Shown here in pieces: positions 32,372-39,510 of a stretch of DNA of 64,000 nucleotides; the first letter of the stretch is position 1; each line of letters opens with the position of its first letter. Below the pieces are notes generated by a model, which was given only the letters and a program-made list of their open reading frames with translations, was not told the DNA's origin and ran no database searches. Source of the stretch: Eubacteriales Family XIII. Incertae Sedis bacterium (GTDB taxonomy: Bacteria > Bacillota > Clostridia > Peptostreptococcales > Anaerovoracaceae); contig JAISKC010000086.1 of NCBI GenBank assembly GCA_031261345.1, positions 1 to 64,000 of the forward strand, in the 5' to 3' direction. The position numbers and the translations under genes were made by a program.

Positions 32372-35300
32372 ATGGATACATTAGATAAAAAATTGAATGA
32401 AGTATTTCAAGGAAAGACTGTTCGCAAGGACTTGACGGCTTTGCTCAAACGAACGGCGAATGCGCCTGCATACGTCATCGAGTTTCTGCTCGGTATGTAT
32501 GCGAACACTACGGATGATGAGGCTCTTCAGGAGGGGTTGAACAATATAAGGCGAATTCTGTCCGAAAATTACGTGCGTCCTGATGAGGGGGAAAAGATAA
32601 AGTCAAGAATTAAAGAAAACGGTGAGTATACCGTCATTGATAAAATATCTGCGAAGTTTGATGAGCGTAGAGATGTATATACCGGCACGTTTTCAAATCT
32701 ATCTACAGAGCCTTTCCTTATTCCATATGAATATATCAAGGGCTATGAGAAGATGCTTACGAGTGGTATTTGGTGCATTTCACGTATGGCATACGATCAA
32801 GGAGCGGATTCATCCTTCCGCGTCGTCAGCCTCAAACCCGTGCAGATGTCTGTCCTCGACCTCACGGATTTCACGGAGCGCAGAAAGGAATTTTCATTTA
32901 AGGAATGGAGAAATTTGCTCCTGAGGTCTGTAGGATATGAGCCTACGGCACTTACCGATATTGAGTGTCTACACTTGATTGAGCGAATGGTGCCTCTCGC
33001 AGAGCGCAATTACAATTTGTGCGAGCTTGGTCCAAAGGGCACAGGCAAGTCCCATATCTACAAGGAGATTTCTCCGTATACGATTTTGACAAGCAGTGGC
33101 AGTATCACGACTGCAAATCTCTTCGTCAATATGAAGAGCGGTCAGCTTGGTCTTGCAGGTTATTGGGATTGCGTCGCGCTCGATGAAGTGTCGGGAATGC
33201 ATCTGAAAAACAAAGAGACGGTGCAGGTCTTCAAAGACTATATGGCGTCCGGATCATACTCCGGCAAAAATAATATGGTAAATGCGGACGCCTCCCTTGT
33301 AATGATAGGGAATGCGGATTATATTTCGGAAGATTCCGGTTCCGATGCGCATCTGCTTGCGGCGTTCCCTGCATCGCTGAGGGATGATAGTGCTTTCTTT
33401 GATCGAATACACTTTTATGTGCCAGGGTGGGACGTGCCAAAGCTACGTCCGGAACTTCTGACCGAGCATTATGGACTTAATACTGATTATCTCTCTGAAT
33501 ATTGTAGAGAGCTTAGAAAGAAAGACTACGGGCATCTCTTCGATGAGAAATATGACTTGAATTCTCACTTCAATCAGCGTGATGTTATCGCTGTTCGAAA
33601 GACCTTTTCCGGACTTGCGAAATTGTTGTTCCCCGATATGGTGATGTCTGATGAGGAGATGAGGATGCTTCTGGAATATTCTATCACTGGCAGGAGGCGA
33701 GTGAAGGAACAGCTTAAGGCGATGGACGGTGCAGAATTTGCTGAAACAGACCTTGGGTATATTGATAATGAGGGTAATGAAACCATCGTAAATCTACCGG
33801 AAGTTATCACCTCATCATTTGATTTTAATGATGACGATGAGCTGGAGGGTTTGCGCGATGTAGGCGACAGCGATATCGATTTTGAAGAGGAAGAACATCA
33901 TCGATTGAAATCTGAGACCACACTACGCATAGAAAATAAGATGCGCGAAATATTTAGGAAAAAAGCAGGTGAAGAGGTTGTCGTTTTGAAGAGCCCCGAA
34001 CGTACAACATTCTTTAGAAATATGGGGCTACCATCCTATATGCGCGACTGGATTACCATGAAGTTTTCAGATGAATACGGGAAGTTCGACAAAAGTGGTG
34101 CATTTAAATATGTGCAACGATTCTTGCCTGACAGAAAAGGGTTTGAGAAAATCAAATACCAAATGAACAGCGGAAAAACCGTTCGCATTTTGGCACGTAT
34201 ACGAATCACGGTCAACATAAAGGAGGGGACGACGGAGTTTGAACTTCCCGATTTTGGCGGAAAGGTAAATGGCGCGAGCGGACTGATAAAGAGTACCGTG
34301 ATTGATAAGTGGCAGGATATTCTCCTAAAGGAAAGTGAAAACTGGGGTGTAATCGATATTCAGCGTCAAGAAGATTCTGATTCCAAAAAACCAAAAGGTA
34401 TTGTATGGCTCGTCGGGTATCAAAGGTTCAGTGTATACAATATCGATCTTGCTGAGTATCGGAAACAACGGCGTCAATTTTCCATAAGTGAGTGGATTGA
34501 TGTTCTCCTTACGGCAGTAGATTACAACCCAGATGGCTACAAGGACGAGAGGGCAAAGCTGTATTTTCTAAGGAGGTTACTACCATTTGTGCAGAGAAAT
34601 ATAAATTTGATTGAGCTTGCGCCAAAGGGCACCGGTAAGACCTATATTTATCAAACTATTTCAAAGCGTGGGTGGTTGCAAGCAGCGGGGACCGTTTCCA
34701 GAGCATCGCTTTTTTATAACAACAGGACGAGGGAGCCTGGACTTTTGATGCACTTTGATTTTGTCGTATTCGATGAAATTCAGACTATGATTTTTAACGA
34801 CCCGACAGAAATTCAATCTGCTTTGAAGCACTATATGGAGTATGGTGAGGTGAAGGGCTTTGATACGCAAATGAATTCTGATGCCGGCATAGTTCTTCTC
34901 GGTAATATTGAGGCTGCGAAGTTTAGCACCGATGTGAATATGATGATGGAGATAAATCCGATTTTCAGTGAATCAGCAACGCTTGACCGCTTTCACGGAT
35001 TCATACCTGGCTGGGAGATACCTCGTATGACGCAGGGGCTTATCGCCGATGGTTGGGCACTAAGTACAGAGTTTTTTGCCGAAGTTGCCCACGCACTTAG
35101 AGGCGAGCTGAAATACTCAGCTATTGTGGATAGCTGCCTTGAAGTCCCGCCAAAAGCGGATCAGCGCGATTTGACTGCAATAAAAAGGTTGACGGAGGCT
35201 TTCCTAAAATTACTGTTCCCACATGTCGAATCGAAAAAGGATATTTCTCCCGATGAGTTTATCACTTACTGCCTTGAGCCAGCCAAGGAAATGCGCAGAA

Positions 35301-35950
35301 CAATCAAGAAGCAACTGTGTATCATTGACCCTGATGAATTTGATACTTCCGGAAAACGTGATATTCCTGACATTCAGTATCGGTATGGCGACGCTGAGGA
35401 AGACGAAAATTTGTCTATTCAATTTGAGGCGGCTGCCTCATCTGATAGCATGTTGGATGAGACCGATGAAACCGATGGAACTGGAAAGAAAACTCCACCG
35501 ACTGACGTAAGCAATACTCGCGCGAAATTTTCTCGATATGGTTATAAGGATGCTTTTAGGGAAGATGTGGACTTCTTTATGGAATTGCTTGATAGATATC
35601 AGGAAAAACAGAAAATCGCACGCGAAATCATCGAGAAGCGTTTTCCGCCGCCCCAGATGACATACGACAAATTCATACAGGAAATGGACAGTTTCGAATC
35701 AGCTTTTATGCTACAAATCAACAAGGCGAATGACATCATAGGCATCGCTTCTGAACGCACGGAGAGAATCGACGATGAGCTCACAAATGCACGCGAATTG
35801 GCAAAATCAATAGTCGAGAAAACGGAGGGGTTGGCAATAGAGCTGTCCGTCAATTTGAATGAGGTTGGGGAAGGCTCTTCAACGGCTGAAATTGAGGCAC
35901 TTATGGAGGATATGCAGAATTTAATAGAGTCGATAAAAGAGTATAAGTAG
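32372..35950 (+). CDS. brxL: Tandem BrxL-type double AAA+ protein lacking the Lon-like protease domain
   Basis: A 1192-residue protein where standard BrxL is about 680. Module 1 (about 1-480) is a canonical BrxL start (LDKKLNEVFQGKTVRKDL, ILSENYVRPDEGEKIKSRIKENG) with Walker A GPKGTGKS 220-227, Walker B ALDE at 269-272, sensor MIGNAD, and GRRRVKEQLKAMDG. At the point where BrxL enters its Lon-like domain the sequence becomes an acidic linker, then a diverged second module (about 520-1010) with its own Walker A APKGTGKT 750-757, FDE at 800-802, LLGNIE and FDRIH-like LDRFHGFIPGWEIP. The last about 130 residues form a coiled coil (RYGYKDAFREDVDFFMELL, FIQEMDSFESAF). No Lon Ser-Lys dyad region was recognised. 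The ATG at 32372 follows AGGAGA; an upstream TTG would overlap pglZ. Confidence 0.9.
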   Translation: MDTLDKKLNEVFQGKTVRKDLTALLKRTANAPAYVIEFLLGMYANTTDDEALQEGLNNIRRILSENYVRPDEGEKIKSRIKENGEYTVIDKISAKFDERRDVYTGTFSNLSTEPFLIPYEYIKGYEKMLTSGIWCISRMAYDQGADSSFRVVSLKPVQMSVLDLTDFTERRKEFSFKEWRNLLLRSVGYEPTALTDIECLHLIERMVPLAERNYNLCELGPKGTGKSHIYKEISPYTILTSSGSITTANLFVNMKSGQLGLAGYWDCVALDEVSGMHLKNKETVQVFKDYMASGSYSGKNNMVNADASLVMIGNADYISEDSGSDAHLLAAFPASLRDDSAFFDRIHFYVPGWDVPKLRPELLTEHYGLNTDYLSEYCRELRKKDYGHLFDEKYDLNSHFNQRDVIAVRKTFSGLAKLLFPDMVMSDEEMRMLLEYSITGRRRVKEQLKAMDGAEFAETDLGYIDNEGNETIVNLPEVITSSFDFNDDDELEGLRDVGDSDIDFEEEEHHRLKSETTLRIENKMREIFRKKAGEEVVVLKSPERTTFFRNMGLPSYMRDWITMKFSDEYGKFDKSGAFKYVQRFLPDRKGFEKIKYQMNSGKTVRILARIRITVNIKEGTTEFELPDFGGKVNGASGLIKSTVIDKWQDILLKESENWGVIDIQRQEDSDSKKPKGIVWLVGYQRFSVYNIDLAEYRKQRRQFSISEWIDVLLTAVDYNPDGYKDERAKLYFLRRLLPFVQRNINLIELAPKGTGKTYIYQTISKRGWLQAAGTVSRASLFYNNRTREPGLLMHFDFVVFDEIQTMIFNDPTEIQSALKHYMEYGEVKGFDTQMNSDAGIVLLGNIEAAKFSTDVNMMMEINPIFSESATLDRFHGFIPGWEIPRMTQGLIADGWALSTEFFAEVAHALRGELKYSAIVDSCLEVPPKADQRDLTAIKRLTEAFLKLLFPHVESKKDISPDEFITYCLEPAKEMRRTIKKQLCIIDPDEFDTSGKRDIPDIQYRYGDAEEDENLSIQFEAAASSDSMLDETDETDGTGKKTPPTDVSNTRAKFSRYGYKDAFREDVDFFMELLDRYQEKQKIAREIIEKRFPPPQMTYDKFIQEMDSFESAFMLQINKANDIIGIASERTERIDDELTNARELAKSIVEKTEGLAIELSVNLNEVGEGSSTAEIEALMEDMQNLIESIKEYK

Positions 35951-35984
35951 TTAGTTTTAAGTTTTATGAGGGAGGAATAATACA

Positions 35985-37133
35985 ATGGCAGAATTTACTT
36001 TGGATACGGCAAGTTTGGCAGGTATACAGGCTGAGTTGGAAGAATCGATCGAGGAAATTGAAGAAGAATCAGCGAATCCAGAGATTCGCAAGCAGGCAGA
36101 GGTGAATGCCATTGCGATATTTGGCGAGGATTTTGAGTCGCTCAATTCGCGTCAGGAGATTTTGAAGCCGCTGGATGAATTCGGTATTGTGTCTATGCAG
36201 AGATCGGCAGCCAGGAACAAATTGCTCAGCACTCGCATTGTAGATTTGTCTAAGGGTGGGGACGATGCCGGTGATGTCGGGAACAATCTTGCTCAGTTGC
36301 GTTTGCAAATAAAGGATTTGGATCCAAGTAAGTTGGATTTCGCAAAGAAGGGGCTTCTGGGCAAAATCTTCAATCCAATGCGTAAGTATTTTCAGAAATA
36401 CCAAAAGTCCGATGCGGCAATAGCTGATATCGTGAAATCACTTGACAGCGGCAGCAAGACTCTTAAGAATGACAACACTACTCTCATTACCGAGGAGAAA
36501 ACTTTGAGCGAACTCACGAAAAAGCTATTGGCTGATGTCGAAATGGGCAGGGCAATGGATGCAGCTTTGGAGGCGCAGATCCTTAAGGCTGAGTATGAGG
36601 GAGCGGATTCAGAAAAAATCAAATTTGTCCAAGAGGAGGTTTTGTTCCCGCTTCGCCAACGCATTATGGATATGCAGCAAATGATTGTGGTTAATCAGCA
36701 GGGTATTTTTTCCATGAATGTGATTCGCAAGAACAACAAGGAGCTCATCAGGGGCGTAGAGCGAGCGAAGAATGTTACGGTGACAGCACTTAGAACGGGT
36801 GTCATCGTTGCTAGCGCACTCTACAATCAGAAGGTGCTCATAGAAAAGATTCAGACGCTCAATGAAACGACGGAAAACATTATCGAATCTACGTCTCGTA
36901 TGTTGAAGGAGCAAGGGGCTGAAATCCACCGTCAAAGTATGGAGTCAACCATTTCCGTTGATGCTCTGAAGAAGTCGTTTGCTGATGCACTCGTTGCGAT
37001 TGAAGACATAAGCACATTCAGGCAGAACGCATTGCCGCAAATGCAGCAGACAATAGAGCAATTTCGTGAGATGGCAGACGAAGGAGCCGTGGTAGTTTCA
37101 CGCCTAGAAAAGGAAGGCGAGAATATCAGCTGA
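35985..37133 (+). CDS. TelA-family (toxic anion resistance) protein at the end of the BREX operon
   Basis: A 382-residue, almost entirely helical TelA-like protein. The core shows LDPSKLDFAKKGLLGKIFNPMRKYFQKYQKSDAAIADIVKSL, then LTKKLLADVEMGRAMD, VEEVLFPLRQRIMDMQQMIVVNQQGIFSMNVIRKNNKELI and ERAKNVTVTALRTGVIVASALYNQKVL. TelA (PF05816) proteins are linked to tellurite and antibiotic tolerance and often pair with XpaC-like partners. The gene has a GAGGGAGG ribosome binding site, starts 34 nt after brxL, and no promoter is evident between them. It is therefore likely part of the BREX transcript and may work with the coiled-coil tail of the fused BrxL (inference). Confidence 0.87.
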   Translation: MAEFTLDTASLAGIQAELEESIEEIEEESANPEIRKQAEVNAIAIFGEDFESLNSRQEILKPLDEFGIVSMQRSAARNKLLSTRIVDLSKGGDDAGDVGNNLAQLRLQIKDLDPSKLDFAKKGLLGKIFNPMRKYFQKYQKSDAAIADIVKSLDSGSKTLKNDNTTLITEEKTLSELTKKLLADVEMGRAMDAALEAQILKAEYEGADSEKIKFVQEEVLFPLRQRIMDMQQMIVVNQQGIFSMNVIRKNNKELIRGVERAKNVTVTALRTGVIVASALYNQKVLIEKIQTLNETTENIIESTSRMLKEQGAEIHRQSMESTISVDALKKSFADALVAIEDISTFRQNALPQMQQTIEQFREMADEGAVVVSRLEKEGENIS

Positions 37134-37196
37134 TACACGAATGAAAAATCTTGAAAATTCTCTCTACCTATTTTTGTGAGCACATTTTCATATAAG

Positions 37197-37205
37197 TGAT
37201 ATAAT
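37197..37205 (+). promoter_or_regulatory. Extended -10 promoter for the MNT gene
   Basis: TGATATAAT, the same extended -10 as for metG, lies about 40 nt before the MNT start. It gives transcription independent of the BREX operon. Confidence 0.5.
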
Positions 37206-37244
37206 TATGATATTGCTAAAGCAATGCAGAAAGGTAAGATTAAA

Positions 37245-37646
37245 ATGATTTATTCAATTGATGAGGTAAAAGAGAGAATAAAGCCGATTGCGGAGAGATA
37301 TAACCTTCCAATAGTCTATCTTTTTGGATCATATGCAAGAGGCGAGGAGAAGGATGGAAGCGATCTTGATTTTTTGATTAGAAGGACCGGATCGGATATT
37401 TCCTCCGCTCTCCAAATTGGAGGTCTTTACGCTGACCTTGATGAGACTTTTGATACAAGCATAGATTTAGTTACAGAGGAGACCTTTTCTCAGCCCGATA
37501 CGATACGAAGACATTCTGACTTTATTTACAATATTGAAAGGGATAGGGTGATTGTATATGAGGGATTGGTTTGCTCACGGTTATCAAGTGATGGATATAA
37601 AAACAATCTGGGAGACTGCATCGGCAGATGTTCCGATATTGCATAA
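37245..37646 (+). CDS. Minimal nucleotidyltransferase (MNT), C terminus altered
   Basis: A pol-beta-type nucleotidyltransferase with LFGSYARGEEKDGSDLDFLI (GS-x10-D-x-D, about residues 28-47) and IDLVTEE as third acidic site. The normal family C terminus is reached at RRHSDFIYNIERDRVIVYEG. The remaining about 27 residues (LVCSRLSSDGYKNNLGD onward) read a HEPN remnant out of frame. The ATG at 37245 is preferred over the ORF start at 37224. Confidence 0.83.
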   Translation: MIYSIDEVKERIKPIAERYNLPIVYLFGSYARGEEKDGSDLDFLIRRTGSDISSALQIGGLYADLDETFDTSIDLVTEETFSQPDTIRRHSDFIYNIERDRVIVYEGLVCSRLSSDGYKNNLGDCIGRCSDIA

Positions 37647-37680
37647 ATTCTGTGAAAGAATGTTAGATAGCAAAGATTGA
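37558..37680 (+). pseudogene. Remnant of a DUF86 HEPN toxin gene
   Basis: A 40-codon frame starting MRDWFAHGYQVMDIKTIWETA and running through ADVPILHKFCERML. This is the last quarter of a DUF86/HepT-type HEPN protein, with R-x4-H of the active site (RDWFAH). The first about 75 residues are gone, and it overlaps the 3' end of the MNT gene in another frame. A deletion has evidently removed most of the toxin and fused the MNT gene to what is left. Confidence 0.82.
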
Positions 37681-37695
37681 ATTTTGGAGGTGACT

Positions 37696-38133
37696 ATGTT
37701 TGAGAATATGGCGGTTGTTTGGATTGTTGTTGCCGTTTTGTTTGCTGTGATTGAAGGCTTCACGATGGGATTTGTGACGGTTTGGTTTTCGGTTGGCGGC
37801 ATCGCGGCGGCTATTTCTGCACTCTTTGGGGCGAGCCTTTCCATTCAGATTGTCATCTTTTTTGCGGTTAGCATCATTCTTTTGATATTCACCAGACCGA
37901 TTTTGGTGAAGCACCTGAAACTTGGCAAGGAGAAGACGAATGTCGATGCTATAGCCGGAAAAATCGGGGTAGTAATGGAGGAAATCAAGCCTTACGAGAC
38001 GGGTCTTGTGAAGGTGAACGGTGTGCCTTGGACGGCTGAGGCGAAGGAGCAGGAAGAAACGATTGCGGCGAACAGCCGCGTGAAGATACTCTCGGTTGAG
38101 GGCGTTCGGCTTATCGTTGAAAAGGCAGAGTAG
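37696..38133 (+). CDS. NfeD family membrane protein (short form)
   Basis: A 145-residue NfeD-like protein. Three N-terminal TM helices (about 6-30, 35-50, 55-75) are followed by an OB-fold soluble domain (about 90-145, KIGVVMEEIKPYETGLVKVNGVPWTAEA). NfeD proteins act with SPFH/stomatin proteins in membrane microdomains, and the SPFH gene follows after 15 nt. The ATG at 37696 is supported by GGAGG at 37686-37690, which lies inside a longer TTG-started frame. Confidence 0.92.
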   Translation: MFENMAVVWIVVAVLFAVIEGFTMGFVTVWFSVGGIAAAISALFGASLSIQIVIFFAVSIILLIFTRPILVKHLKLGKEKTNVDAIAGKIGVVMEEIKPYETGLVKVNGVPWTAEAKEQEETIAANSRVKILSVEGVRLIVEKAE

Positions 38134-38148
38134 AAAGGAAATATCATC

Positions 38149-39108
38149 ATGTCAATACCAACATTCATTACCGTTATCATTTTATTAATCATCTTGGTGC
38201 TCATTCTTTTGAGAAATGTCAGGGTGGTGCCGCAGGCCAAGGCTTACGTCATCGAGCGGCTCGGCGCCTACAGCGGCACGTGGCAGACGGGGTTGCATTT
38301 CAAGATTCCACTCATCGACAAGATTTCTTCGAAGGTTTCTCTGAAGGAAAATGTCCTTGACTTCCCGCCCCAGCCGGTCATCACAAAGGACAATGTTACG
38401 ATGGAAATCGACACCGTTATCTATTACCAAGTTACTGACCCGAAGCTCTACACATACGGCGTTGAGTATCCGCTCGCAGCTATCGAGAACCTGACGGCGA
38501 CGACGTTGAGAAATATCATCGGCGACCTCGAGCTCGACGAATCTTTGACGAGCAGGGAACATATCAACGCGAGAATGAGAGAGGTTTTGGACGAGGCGAC
38601 CGACCCGTGGGGCATCAAAATCAACAGGGTCGAGGTCAAGAACATTACTCCCCCATCGGACATCCAGACCGCGATGGAAAAACAGATGAGGGCGGAGCGC
38701 GAAAGGAGAGAATCCATACTTCGCGCCGAGGGTGAAAAGCGATCGGCAATCCTCATCGCAGAGGGAAACAAGCAGGCGAAAATCCTCGAGGCGGAAGCCA
38801 ACAAGGAGCAGCAGATACTCGAAGCCACCGGCGAATCCGAGGCTATTTTGCTCGTTCAGAAGGCGACGGCGGACGGTATCAAAATGCTCGTCGAATCGCA
38901 GCCGAATGAGCCGGTCGTTGCCATCAAGAGTCTTGAGGCGTTCGGCAAGGCGGCAAACGGTAGGGCGACAAAGATCATCATTCCTTCAAATATTCAGGGG
39001 CTCGCGGGGCTTGCGACTTCGCTGACGGAACTCATCAAGGACGATGTTTCTACCGGCGTGACCAAGAAGAAGGCTCTGCCGAACCAGACACCGACTACAA
39101 AGGGATAG
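38149..39108 (+). CDS. SPFH/stomatin-like membrane protein (QmcA/HflK-C-type)
   Basis: A 319-residue protein. One N-terminal TM helix (about 4-22) is followed by the SPFH domain (about 25-215, VPQAKAYVIERLGAYSGTWQTGLHFKIPLID, GVEYPLAAIENLTATTLRNIIG, WGIKINRVEVKNITPPSDIQ), a charged coiled coil (RAERERRESILRAEGEKR) and a C-terminal domain. It scaffolds membrane microdomains together with the NfeD protein. A Pro/Thr-rich tail ends the protein. Confidence 0.93.
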   Translation: MSIPTFITVIILLIILVLILLRNVRVVPQAKAYVIERLGAYSGTWQTGLHFKIPLIDKISSKVSLKENVLDFPPQPVITKDNVTMEIDTVIYYQVTDPKLYTYGVEYPLAAIENLTATTLRNIIGDLELDESLTSREHINARMREVLDEATDPWGIKINRVEVKNITPPSDIQTAMEKQMRAERERRESILRAEGEKRSAILIAEGNKQAKILEAEANKEQQILEATGESEAILLVQKATADGIKMLVESQPNEPVVAIKSLEAFGKAANGRATKIIIPSNIQGLAGLATSLTELIKDDVSTGVTKKKALPNQTPTTKG

Positions 39109-39120
39109 GGAAGGCATTCG

Positions 39121-39498
39121 ATGCGGTGTCCCAGTTGTGGAAATTATATGAGCGACCACAATCGTTTCTGTGCTTACTGCGGGAACGACCGGTTTTCTCG
39201 CGCTACTAATAGGGGCAAGGTCAATATCCCCATCGCGCGGGTTTCGCAGGAGCAGGTGCACAGCGGACATTCTGGGGCAAAAAGTCAGGGCAATAGTCGA
39301 TTGGGTATCAGGAACTTGGGTAGTGCAAGCAGTTACAACCGTTACAATGATGGGAATAACAGCACGAATCCATTTTTCGCAAAAAAGCCGCGCCGCAAAG
39401 TGAACAAGAAGGTGATTATCTCTATTGTGATAATCGCTCTTGTGGTTTTGGTCAATGTGATTGAGGTGGTTGCGGATTGGATATATTGGAATTTTTAG
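39121..39498 (+). CDS. Zinc-ribbon protein with C-terminal membrane anchor
   Basis: A 125-residue protein. The N-terminal zinc ribbon has two CxxC pairs (CPSCG and CAYCG), followed by a low-complexity basic Ser/Asn/Gly linker and a C-terminal TM helix (about 98-118, VIISIVIIALVVLVNVIEVV). Resembles zinc_ribbon_2 single-pass proteins common in Clostridia. Function unknown; the short distance to the SPFH gene (12 nt) suggests one transcript. Confidence 0.75.
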   Translation: MRCPSCGNYMSDHNRFCAYCGNDRFSRATNRGKVNIPIARVSQEQVHSGHSGAKSQGNSRLGIRNLGSASSYNRYNDGNNSTNPFFAKKPRRKVNKKVIISIVIIALVVLVNVIEVVADWIYWNF

Positions 39499-39510
39499 AA
39501 AGAGAGCATA

